From the NCBI RefSeq assembly GCF_920984675.1, contig NZ_CAKLBV010000052.1, positions 1 to 32,396 on the forward strand: a stretch of DNA of 32,396 nucleotides, given 5' to 3'. The translations under genes and the position numbers were made by a program. Source of the stretch: Methylobacterium sp. Leaf118. Its GTDB lineage: Bacteria; Pseudomonadota; Alphaproteobacteria; Rhizobiales; Beijerinckiaceae. Positions 7,904 through 15,272 of this stretch are shown here, piece after piece. Below the pieces are notes generated by a model. It saw only the letters and a list, made by a program, of their open reading frames with translations. It was not told where the DNA came from and did no database searches. How positions within the stretch are numbered: the stretch's first letter is position 1; the number at the start of each line of letters is the position of its first letter.

Positions 7904-8704
7904 ATGGTTCTGAAAATCCCGCAGCCTCCATCCCTGAAAGAATTCCTCGAGGCCAGCAACCTCGAAGTCGCAAAGGAGCCGCCTTGGGTGCATTCCGCAA
8001 GTGCCGGGCGCATCTGGGATTTCGTTAACGCAGGAAAGATAATCGCCTTCCCCTGCAATGTTTTTACAGGCGAAAACCTCTGCTATTTCTTCGTTGGGCG
8101 ACCAGCATATAAGCGGGACGATATTACAAACCCAGGAGACTGGGAGTTGCCCATGGCATTTGTTATGCGCTTCCCAAAGCCCCCTAAAATCAAGCGCATC
8201 TTCCCTTTCGACAGCGGCGCGTTTGCAAACAAAAGATTCCCCACATACATCACAATGTTCAAAATCAATCGCTTTGACATATCTGGCGATCAGCGGAACA
8301 TCGGGCGACTCATATCCCTGGTTTACCGTACACCGACACAGTACTTCGAGCGGAGACCCAGCGGGCATGAGGAAATCAAGCGGGAACACGATCTACTGCC
8401 TCGTCATCAGGAAATCCTGGCGGTTTCAAAGCTCGCGCTGGAGAATGCGTCTCATCAGATGGATGATCGTGCAGCTGCAATAGAGGTATCGGTAGAGGAA
8501 GACATAACGCTGCTGCAGGAGCACTTGGTTGGGATTGTGATGCCGGAGGAATACGAACGGGAAAAGGAGCTATGGGCTCACCTAAAAAGCCTCACGCCGA
8601 ACCTCGAAACGTACAGGATATTGCCCAGCTCCCTACACGGATATTATGCCCGAGTGTCTGATTGCGTTGACCGGATCTATAAAAAGGCCGGCATACAGCT
8701 ATGA
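7904..8704 (+). CDS. Unknown protein A of a two-gene foreign cassette
   Basis: A 266-residue protein of unknown function. ATG 7904 is chosen for the AGGTGGGG just upstream; the frame opens earlier at 7871 without a good start. The N-terminal ~110 residues carry a pattern PWVHSASAGRIWDFVNAGKI (His30), then LCYFFVGRPAYK (Tyr61, Tyr69), then IFPFDSGAF (Asp103). A His after a short N-terminal strand, a helix with an I-x(6)-G-x-I ending, and an aromatic YFF-GRPAY strand faintly recall the H-Y core of DarT-like ADP-ribosyltransferases; this is a weak inference, not a domain call. The C-terminal half is helical and charged. No signal peptide or membrane segment. Codon and base use are clearly more AT-rich than the flanks, indicating transfer. 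The stop overlaps the next start by 4 bases. Confidence 0.7.
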   Translation: MVLKIPQPPSLKEFLEASNLEVAKEPPWVHSASAGRIWDFVNAGKIIAFPCNVFTGENLCYFFVGRPAYKRDDITNPGDWELPMAFVMRFPKPPKIKRIFPFDSGAFANKRFPTYITMFKINRFDISGDQRNIGRLISLVYRTPTQYFERRPSGHEEIKREHDLLPRHQEILAVSKLALENASHQMDDRAAAIEVSVEEDITLLQEHLVGIVMPEEYEREKELWAHLKSLTPNLETYRILPSSLHGYYARVSDCVDRIYKKAGIQL

Positions 8705-9912
8705 CCGAAGAGCAAAAAGTCCATCGGCTTATTGGTGCCATCAAGCTGACCCCGGTAGCTGATTGCATCGGCCTGCCGGTCATGAAAACCGCCCGCAGCA
8801 ACGCTGTCTACGTCCCGGAAATGGATGTGGAGCTGGCGATTACAGACTTCCTTACTTTCGTCAATGAAGGCCAGTACCATATTGAGTTCAACATCCCCCG
8901 CGAAGAGGCCTTGCGCTCTTACAAGGTCGGCGACCCAGCTCCTATTCCCTACTGGGTCGAGGGCGCCTGCCATGTGATTGGCGGGGATTCTGAAGCGAGC
9001 GATATTTCAATTAAACACCCGGCGCACGATCATCATGACGTGCTTCTTACCCTGAGAGGTGCGTTGAATGACGCTCGCACCGGCGTGTTCAAACGTGAAC
9101 AGCAAGAATGGGTCGCCAGGGATATCGCAAATCAGTTTACAGACGTGTTTTTTGAAGAACCTGTCTACTCGCTATATTGGGTAAATCGGTTCGCTCAGGC
9201 AATCGAACATGCAGCGCGCTTAGTAAACGCACCTCATCTCGTCTATCAAAAATTACGTGCACTAGGTCTAGAGTGGATTAGGAAATTTGCTACAAAAACT
9301 GACCTGCGCCGGTTTAACCGGGTGATCTCATGCCTCGTCGCTAACAGAGCGCTGTCAATCAAGCGGGCGCAAGGCCTGTATTTCGCGTTCCTTATGCACA
9401 AACTCGAATCGCGGTCTTACAAAAAGATCGAAGCCGATCTAGTCCGCAGCAATGAGTTCGCAGCCCTTTTTCCTTACGGTCTGTATATATTTTACCGGGA
9501 TAACAATTGGCCGGAGGTTAATTTCGCCTACGAGAAGCCCTATCATATCTTTGATCCATTTTATAAGGCGCTACAAAAGGCAGAAGCAGACAATAATTTC
9601 GAGCATGTGGAATGGATGTCCTACGCATATTTTTTCAAATCAGATGCGCCTCGGGAGATCGCTGATGCAGTGGTGCCATTGCTAGAAAACAGCAAGGATG
9701 AGTATGTCAACGAGAAAAGGTGGTTCTTGAATGAAGGCTACCAAGCCGATGACCGGGTTCACTTGTTGAAGCTATACAAAAACATGATGCACCTTGACGG
9801 CGTACTTAGGGGCAATGTGCGTCTTTCCGGAGACTTTTCAAACAGAAGGTTTGACGTTGACCATAGATTTGTGGTCGACCTCTTCGGCGGCGGTGACTGG
9901 ATACCATTATAA
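8701..9912 (+). CDS. Unknown protein B of a two-gene foreign cassette
   Basis: A 403-residue protein without a recognised domain. It starts in an ATGA overlap with protein A, so translation is coupled and the two probably work together. It is soluble, mixed alpha/beta in the first ~120 residues and largely helical after that (for example DLRRFNRVISCLVANRALS and YKKIEADLVRSNEFAALFPY), rich in aromatic residues near the C-terminus, and ends GGGDWIPL. There is no P-loop, nuclease, HTH or transmembrane signature that I can see. The AT-rich composition matches protein A and differs from everything around it. Possible roles are partner, sensor or antitoxin of protein A; none can be shown. Confidence 0.7.
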   Translation: MTEEQKVHRLIGAIKLTPVADCIGLPVMKTARSNAVYVPEMDVELAITDFLTFVNEGQYHIEFNIPREEALRSYKVGDPAPIPYWVEGACHVIGGDSEASDISIKHPAHDHHDVLLTLRGALNDARTGVFKREQQEWVARDIANQFTDVFFEEPVYSLYWVNRFAQAIEHAARLVNAPHLVYQKLRALGLEWIRKFATKTDLRRFNRVISCLVANRALSIKRAQGLYFAFLMHKLESRSYKKIEADLVRSNEFAALFPYGLYIFYRDNNWPEVNFAYEKPYHIFDPFYKALQKAEADNNFEHVEWMSYAYFFKSDAPREIADAVVPLLENSKDEYVNEKRWFLNEGYQADDRVHLLKLYKNMMHLDGVLRGNVRLSGDFSNRRFDVDHRFVVDLFGGGDWIPL

Positions 9913-10260
9913 GCATTAGGATCAGCGGAATTGCCCCTGGATGTGGCGCAATATCATACGCTGCCGTCTCCGATCCGCCTGTCATTGTGGCTCCGAAGGT
10001 TTTGCGATCGATTTTGGCAGGGCATTACGAGAGACACATAACATTAAGGTTAAGAACCAGTCGGACACCGCTTAGGTCGATTGGATCTTGCCTTTATGGA
10101 CGCGCGCACCAGATAGTGTGGCAGAGCAGATAAGATATCCGCTCGACGTAGGTGTAAGGTACGGTGTTCGCCCTTTTCCCGGAGGGCGGCCGCCGGCGCG
10201 GTTCCCGCCGCGCCAGCGACCTGACCATCAGCGTCTCACTGTGCTAGCAGGAGACAGCAT
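9913..10260. other. Intergenic region before the plasmid-like operon
   Basis: 348 bases with no convincing gene. The first half keeps the lower GC of the foreign cassette; from about 10080 the composition returns to high GC, so the cassette's right edge probably lies here. A GC-rich hairpin at 10195-10214 and a ribosome-binding site for the next gene (AGGAG at about 10249) are the only signals. Confidence 0.5.
10195..10214. promoter_or_regulatory. GC-rich hairpin in leader of 10261 gene
   Basis: GGCGCGG and CCGCGCC form a 7-bp perfect stem around the loop TTCCCG, 46 bases before the ATG at 10261, directly after the palindromic GGCGGCCGCC stretch. It could be a leader structure or a weak terminator for the upstream cassette; there is no T-run. 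Confidence 0.3.
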
Positions 10261-10575
10261 ATGGCTAAGGCCATTTACGGCGGACCCGTGTCCGCGTGCA
10301 ACACCATCCTGACCATGCCGACCGGATCGGCGTCCCTTCTTCCGGACACCGTCTCGCACCCGCTGATCACGCCCTATGTGCAGATCGCCCTGCTAGCGGC
10401 CTTGAACGGGACGGGCGGATCCAGCCTCGGTGATCTCGCCGACGCCATCCCTGCACATCCCCAGCCGATCTCGGCCGTGCTCGCCCTCGTCGACGCTGGT
10501 CTTCTCGGCATCGACCTCGTCTCCGCCTTCGACGCCTCCTGCCGCGTCTGGCGCAATCCTCCCGCGCGTCACTGA
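10261..10575 (+). CDS. Small hypothetical protein
   Basis: A 104-residue protein with a good AGGAG ribosome-binding site seven bases before the ATG. The central part (HPLITPYVQIALLAALNGTG, then SLGDLADAIPAHPQPISAVL) looks like a winged-helix-type arrangement: helix, short helix, recognition-like helix, then ALVDAGLLGIDL. A DNA-binding regulator is possible but unproven. First gene of a plus-strand run that continues with the GIY-YIG-like protein 185 bases later. Confidence 0.55.
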   Translation: MAKAIYGGPVSACNTILTMPTGSASLLPDTVSHPLITPYVQIALLAALNGTGGSSLGDLADAIPAHPQPISAVLALVDAGLLGIDLVSAFDASCRVWRNPPARH

Positions 10576-10760
10576 TCCCCCGATCATCCAGCGGCTTCTG
10601 ACAGTCCGCAGCACGTCATCCGTGCTTCGTCCGGCCTGCGCCACGATGCGCCCGGCCGAGGCCGGATAACGCGCGCAACCCGACGCCGCGCGTCGCTCTC
10701 ACCCTGTCCGTCTACGTGATCGCACCGGCCGCGCATCCGCGGCGGTGCGGGAGATCCCCC

Positions 10761-11339
10761 ATGCCTTTCCTGCTCGCCCGGCTCCTTCACCTCTTCCGTC
10801 TCGCGATCGCCATCGGCTTCCCCGTTCCCGGCACCAGCCTCCGGGTCGCAGGTGACAGCCTTACCGACCTGCAGGTAATCGCCGCCGACTGGGCCGACCT
10901 GCCCCGTGTCCAGGCATGGCTCGCCGAGCGCCGCTACGGCGGTGTCTACATCCTCGTCGGCCGTAGCAATGGCCGCACCCGGGCCAGGGTCGGCGAGGGC
11001 GTCAAGCTCTGGACGCGGCTCGGAGATCACAAGGCGGACCCGCAGCTCGACTTCGTCGAGGAAGTCTACGTCCTTGTCTCTCCCATCTTTCATAAGGGCG
11101 CTACTGTCTATCTTCAGGAGCAAATCTCCCAGATCGTGCAGGCCGAGCCCCGGCTCGACTTCCATAAGGGTTGCGGCCCACTGGCAGGCTTTCCCCTCGG
11201 CGAGGCGGACCGCAAGTCGCTCGACCTCGCCGTTCTGCTCGGTCTGAACCTGCTCCATGCCGCCGGGCTGCGCGTGCTGCAGCCGGGCCAGAGCCGGCTC
11301 GCCCAGCAGGTCGCCGCCCTGCTGGCGGAGGCGGCGTGA
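10761..11339 (+). CDS. GIY-YIG-like domain protein
   Basis: A 192-residue protein. ATG 10761 has GGGAG eight bases upstream. Residues ~60-128 show a GIY-YIG-like fold signature: GGVYILVGRSNG (Gly61-Val-Tyr63), then RARVGEG (76-80) in place of YIG, Arg86 and His90 in LWTRLGDH, and YLQEQI (Glu120) where the metal-binding Glu is expected. It resembles the GIY-YIG proteins that read VYILVG...YIGE...RL--H...YLE. The Tyr of the second motif is replaced (ARVG), so nuclease activity is doubtful. The C-terminal ~60 residues are a helical extension. It overlaps the next gene by TGATG and is therefore part of an operon with the small protein and the AAA protease. Confidence 0.6.
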   Translation: MPFLLARLLHLFRLAIAIGFPVPGTSLRVAGDSLTDLQVIAADWADLPRVQAWLAERRYGGVYILVGRSNGRTRARVGEGVKLWTRLGDHKADPQLDFVEEVYVLVSPIFHKGATVYLQEQISQIVQAEPRLDFHKGCGPLAGFPLGEADRKSLDLAVLLGLNLLHAAGLRVLQPGQSRLAQQVAALLAEAA

Positions 11340-11575
11340 TGGCCGGCAACACGATTACGGCGATGGAAACGGTCCCCGCAGACCCTTCCGTCATCGCGAC
11401 CGCAGCGATGGCGCGCATCCCGATGCTCGGCGACCTGCAGGTCGACGCCGCCGACATCCGGAACCTGCACCTTGCCGTCGATGCCGGCTTCATCATCGGG
11501 CCCCGCGACAGCTGCGCCGGTCCCGTCCTTCTCATTGAGATCCCGCTCATCCCGAACGAGGAGAACAGGTCGTGA
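11339..11575 (+). CDS. Small hypothetical protein between GIY-YIG and AAA protease
   Basis: A 78-residue protein whose ATG overlaps the preceding stop (TGATG) and whose stop overlaps the following GTG (GTGA). Such overlaps on both sides argue strongly that it is translated and belongs to the complex or pathway of its neighbours. The sequence is acidic and hydrophobic (IPMLGDLQVDAADIRNLHLA, ending PVLLIEIPLIPNEENRS), with no recognised domain. It could be an adaptor or inhibitor for the downstream protease; that is speculation from position alone. Confidence 0.6.
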   Translation: MAGNTITAMETVPADPSVIATAAMARIPMLGDLQVDAADIRNLHLAVDAGFIIGPRDSCAGPVLLIEIPLIPNEENRS

Positions 11576-13749
11576 GCACCGACGAGAACACGCGATCCGC
11601 CCCGGCGGACGCCGTCCCGACGCGCTCCGGCGACGTGGACGTGAGCAACCGGCCTAACACGAACCAGGCTGGCAGCGGGCGCGAGGTTGCCGTCGAGACT
11701 GAGTTCGATTCCGATCCGGCGATCTCGGACCTGCTCGACCTCGGTGAGCCCGGTGACGGTTCGGCTGGTACCACCGATGCTTCCGGCGGCCGCTCCGGCT
11801 GGCAGAACTGGCGCGGCGTGCGCCAGTTCGACGGCCTTGGTCAGCCAATTGAGCTGCTGGTCGAGATTGCCCTCGACGCTCCGCTGTCCTCACGCGTTCG
11901 TCGCGCTCTGCACCAATCCGAATCTATCGTCGTACTGATCAACGTGCCGAGCGCGGCGTGGGTGAAGCCGGTCGACGAGGCGATCCGGCGCGCCAGCGGA
12001 CATCGGGCGGCGTGCCTGTTGTTGACTAGGCAACCGCGCGTCTCAATCAGCACCGATCCCGACACAGAGGCGGCAAACCTCGTTGCCCGCGGTCGCCCTG
12101 TGGTTGCGATCACCCCGGACCCGACCTGGGTCGCGCCGCTGCTGTCCGCTGCCGCCGATCACGTCATCACCGTGCCGCCGCTCAATGCGGCGCAGGTCGG
12201 ATTGGCCGTGCGCATGTGGTGCGGGCGCCGGACGCGGATGGTGCTGGCACCGGACAATCTCGCAGGTCTCGACCTGTCCGACGTGGCGGCAGCCCTGAGG
12301 TCCGGTTCGACTCCTGCCGCTTGCCTGAATCGGATCCGCCGGGCGAGCCAGGCCCGGGTTGGCACGGCGGAGGGCGAGGCGGTCACCCCCCTTGATCAGC
12401 TGACTGGTTACGGCGGGGCTCATGCCTGGGCAATCCGCACTGTGGCCGCAATCGCCCAGGTGCGCCGGCGTGAGATGCCGGCATCCGCATTGGAAGGGGT
12501 CGTGCTGTTCGGGCCGCCAGGCACCGGCAAGACGACGCTGGCGAGAGCGCTCGCCCAGGCCTCAGGCGTGGTTTGCGTCGAGACAAGCGTTGGTCGGTGG
12601 TTCGCCGAGAGCCCGGGCTATCTCGATAGCATCATCAAGCAGATCGCACAGCTCTGCGATCGACTCGAATATTCAGCCAAGCAAGATGGCTGCGCCATCG
12701 GCTTTTTCGATGAGCTTGATGCACTGCCGAGCCGCTCTCGATTGGACGATCGCAACGCCGCGTGGTGGGGTACTATCATTTCGTACTGTCTCATCCGCTT
12801 CGAGACCTTGCGCAAGGCGGGCGTCGTCTTGATCGGTGCGACCAACCATATCGACAGGATCGATGCGGCGCTGCTGCGGCCCGGGCGCTTCGACCGACAG
12901 TTCCTCATCGCAGCCCCCGACGAGGCCGGGCGCCTCGGCATCCTGCGCGTTCATCTCGGCGACGACCTCGCCGAGGCCGACCTGACCTCCGCCGCACGCC
13001 TGTCGCACGGCATGACCGGTGCGGTGCTGGCCGGATGCGTGCGCGCCGCACGGAACCGGGCTCAGGCGGCCGGCAGGCCGATGCAACCCCACGATCTGCT
13101 CGCGGAGATTGCCCCTGCCGACGCGCGCTCACCCGCCCAGCTGCGGGCCGTCGCCCTCCATGAAGCAGGACATGCCCTGCTCGCCCACCGTCTCGGCATC
13201 ACTGTCGTGCAGGTTACGACGAGGGAGGGACCGAACCATTGTGGGGCAACGGTGCTGCGCCTGTCCGATCCGATGCCGGACCGCGCCGCACTTGAGCGCC
13301 GCGTGATCGGTCTGCTGGGCGGGCGTGCCGCGGACGCGGTGCTTGGCAGCGGCGCTACGGCCGGGGCAAGCGAGGATCTGCGCGAGGCAACCCGCCTGCT
13401 GGCCGCAGTTCACGCGAGCCTCGGGCTCGGCGACACGCTGAGGGCGGTCGTCAGCCAGGAACACGCCGCGGTACTGCTGCGTGAGGACGCGGCACTGGCC
13501 CAAGTGGTCGAGGCGGACCTTCGCCGCCTGCAGAGCATGGCCGAGGCCCTCGTGCGCGCCGACCACTCCGCGATCCTGGCGCTGGTCGAGGCTCTTCTCA
13601 CCCACCGCGTCCTCACCGGCGACGAGGTTGCGGAAATCGCAGCTAGGCACCGCCCCCGCCTCCGCGTCCGAGCTGGCTGTCGGCCCGCTGCTCCACGGCA
13701 CATCGGATTGGTCCTCCCCGATCGATCCAGTCTCACCACGGCCCGGTGA
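11572..13749 (+). CDS. Soluble FtsH-like AAA+ / M41 zinc protease
   Basis: A 725-residue ATP-dependent protease-like protein starting at GTG in an overlap with the previous gene. The N-terminal ~250 residues are not FtsH-like, lack membrane segments and start acidic and disordered. Then comes a complete AAA+ module: Walker A GPPGTGKT (314-321), Walker B FFDELDA (378-384), sensor GATNHIDRIDAALLRPGRFD with arginine fingers. The M41 peptidase domain follows: zinc motif HEAGH (530-534, catalytic Glu531) and the third ligand region GASEDLREAT (Asp602). All catalytic residues are present. Bacterial FtsH is membrane-anchored and ~640 residues; this one would be cytoplasmic with a different substrate-recognition domain. 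Likely an accessory, element-borne protease working with the co-translated small proteins. Confidence 0.85.
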   Translation: MSTDENTRSAPADAVPTRSGDVDVSNRPNTNQAGSGREVAVETEFDSDPAISDLLDLGEPGDGSAGTTDASGGRSGWQNWRGVRQFDGLGQPIELLVEIALDAPLSSRVRRALHQSESIVVLINVPSAAWVKPVDEAIRRASGHRAACLLLTRQPRVSISTDPDTEAANLVARGRPVVAITPDPTWVAPLLSAAADHVITVPPLNAAQVGLAVRMWCGRRTRMVLAPDNLAGLDLSDVAAALRSGSTPAACLNRIRRASQARVGTAEGEAVTPLDQLTGYGGAHAWAIRTVAAIAQVRRREMPASALEGVVLFGPPGTGKTTLARALAQASGVVCVETSVGRWFAESPGYLDSIIKQIAQLCDRLEYSAKQDGCAIGFFDELDALPSRSRLDDRNAAWWGTIISYCLIRFETLRKAGVVLIGATNHIDRIDAALLRPGRFDRQFLIAAPDEAGRLGILRVHLGDDLAEADLTSAARLSHGMTGAVLAGCVRAARNRAQAAGRPMQPHDLLAEIAPADARSPAQLRAVALHEAGHALLAHRLGITVVQVTTREGPNHCGATVLRLSDPMPDRAALERRVIGLLGGRAADAVLGSGATAGASEDLREATRLLAAVHASLGLGDTLRAVVSQEHAAVLLREDAALAQVVEADLRRLQSMAEALVRADHSAILALVEALLTHRVLTGDEVAEIAARHRPRLRVRAGCRPAAPRHIGLVLPDRSSLTTAR

Positions 13750-13837
13750 GCCGAGATCAGCCGCCAGCGATCGACGGGAGCAGTCTGACGCCAATCCCGA
13801 TTCGAGATGTCATCCCAACGCGAGAGAGGACTTGGAT

Positions 13838-14167
13838 ATGAGCCACGCCGAACTGGAGCGACACCTATCCCTTGGAGAGGCCGAGCGCCTGGAGAGCGCG
13901 CTGATGGCTTTCGACCGGCTCATCGCCGGCACGCCGCCCAACCCTGCCGAGCTTGCCGGCGCGCCCGTGCTGAATGCATGGCACCGCACGCAGGTGCCGA
14001 TCCTCGAGCCGGCCCTGGTCGGTTGGGTCGAGAGTCATCCGCAGCTGCCTGGATCTCGTCGCGTCGTCACCTCGAGGCTTCTGGTGCTCGACGAGACCGC
14101 AGGATGGGCGAGAACAGTGAGCCGGCTGTACCGGCTCATGGCACCCAGCACCTGCGGCAAGTCCTGA
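13838..14167 (+). CDS. Small protein, DUF6634-like
   Basis: A 109-residue protein starting at ATG 13838 (GAGAGGA upstream). Helical N-terminus (LERHLSLGEAERLESALMAF), then PPNPAELAGAPVLNAWHRTQ and a C-terminal VVTSRLLVLDETAGWARTVS. The plan of the sequence (D-LI--G--P----L--AP-L--W ... G-P ... ITS-L-VLD---GWART-SR-Y-L) resembles short proteins annotated DUF6634 on alphaproteobacterial plasmids; that name is from memory and tentative. It sits 88 bases after the protease gene and before the exonuclease, probably in the same transcript. Confidence 0.6.
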   Translation: MSHAELERHLSLGEAERLESALMAFDRLIAGTPPNPAELAGAPVLNAWHRTQVPILEPALVGWVESHPQLPGSRRVVTSRLLVLDETAGWARTVSRLYRLMAPSTCGKS

Positions 14168-14269
14168 ACGTCCCCTCTTGGACAGACCCGAAACCGGATG
14201 TGCAGACGTTCGAATCGGGCACCCCGTAGATCTTCCCTTACCTTTTATCAAAGCCTCTGGAGCATGTCC

Positions 14270-15034
14270 GTGCCTGAGACCGTATTGGTATTCGATCTGG
14301 AAACGGTGCCCGATCTCGCAGCTGTGGCGCGGGTGCACGGCCTCGATCCCGACGACACGGACGGCGCACGCGCCAAACTCGGCGGCGGTTTTCCAAAGCT
14401 GATCTATCACGCCATCGTATGCATCGGCGCGTTAATCGCTGAGCGCATGGACGAGGCGTGGCAGGTGCGGGCATTGGGTGCGCCGCACATCGGCGAGCGT
14501 TCCGAAGCCCAGCTCATCATCGACTTCGCCGCGCGACTCGATCAGTTGCGACCGCAACTCGTAAGCTTCAACGGCCACGGTTTTGACTTGCCGGTGATCC
14601 GCTACCGCGCCCTCGTTCACGGCATCGCCGCGCCCGGTTTGACAGCCCGGCCGTATTACAGGCGCTACGATGAGGCCGGGCTCGACCTGTGCGATGTCCT
14701 GGCGAACCATGACGCCCGGGGCCGGATTGGCCTCGACGCACTGTGCCGTGCGATGGGCCTGCAGGGGAAGCCTGAAGGACTCGATGGCGGCGGCGTCGCC
14801 GAGCTCGTTGCCCAGGGGCGCCTGCAAGACGTCGCGGCTTACTGTCAGGCCGACCTGATCGCGACTTACAGAATTTTCCTCGCCTATGAGCACTTGCGCG
14901 GGAAGCTGTCCCCCGTCGGATACAATCGCAGCATTGCCGACCTCGACGCCTTCCGGGCGCGGACGGGGGCCACGTACCGCGATGCGATCACAGCTTTCCC
15001 GGTTGAAGCGCCGACACCGTCCCACGCCGCCTGA
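14270..15034 (+). CDS. PolB-type 3'-5' exonuclease
   Basis: A 254-residue predicted 3'-5' exonuclease of the PolB-like family (PF10108 type). Exo I FDLETVPD gives Asp9 and Glu11, Exo II is SFNGHGFDLPVIRYR, and Exo III YCQADLIATY gives the Tyr-x3-Asp of a DEDDy active site. It would remove nucleotides from DNA 3' ends with two metal ions. GTG 14270 is preferred because GGAG lies seven bases upstream; ATG 14264 is only one base from it. Its location between an AAA protease operon and a DUF3987 helicase-like gene and relaxase fits DNA processing of a mobile element. Length is normal for the family. Confidence 0.8.
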   Translation: MPETVLVFDLETVPDLAAVARVHGLDPDDTDGARAKLGGGFPKLIYHAIVCIGALIAERMDEAWQVRALGAPHIGERSEAQLIIDFAARLDQLRPQLVSFNGHGFDLPVIRYRALVHGIAAPGLTARPYYRRYDEAGLDLCDVLANHDARGRIGLDALCRAMGLQGKPEGLDGGGVAELVAQGRLQDVAAYCQADLIATYRIFLAYEHLRGKLSPVGYNRSIADLDAFRARTGATYRDAITAFPVEAPTPSHAA

Positions 15035-15097
15035 TTGCGAACGCTCACGCCGCCCCGGCCGGTGATACTTCCGGACGCCAAGAAGGAGTCCTGCAAC

Positions 15098-15184
15098 ATG
15101 CTGTCGAATGCAGATATCGCCACGGGCCGGCGCATCGGCAGACATAGAACCGGCTATGCTGCCTTAGGATTGAGGGGGAAGTAG
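15098..15184 (+). CDS. Possible 28-residue small ORF
   Basis: ATG 15098 follows AGAAGGAG at nine bases, one of the stronger ribosome-binding sites in the window, and opens a 28-codon frame (MLSNADIATGRRIGRHRTGY...) ending at TAG 15182-15184. It is basic and Gly/Arg-rich. It lies 63 bases after the exonuclease gene. Real translation is possible, but with this length and no comparison it stays weak. Confidence 0.3.
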   Translation: MLSNADIATGRRIGRHRTGYAALGLRGK

Positions 15185-15272
15185 CCTACGTGCCCACGTG
15201 GTCGACGCGGAACGCGCAAAACGCGCAAAACGTCCGAAACCCATCGAGCGTCGACCTAGGATCCACCGGCAG

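Noticed and set aside
10088..10312. 74-codon plus-strand frame
   Set aside because: No start signal and Pro/Arg-rich; it runs into the well-supported gene at 10261 in another frame.
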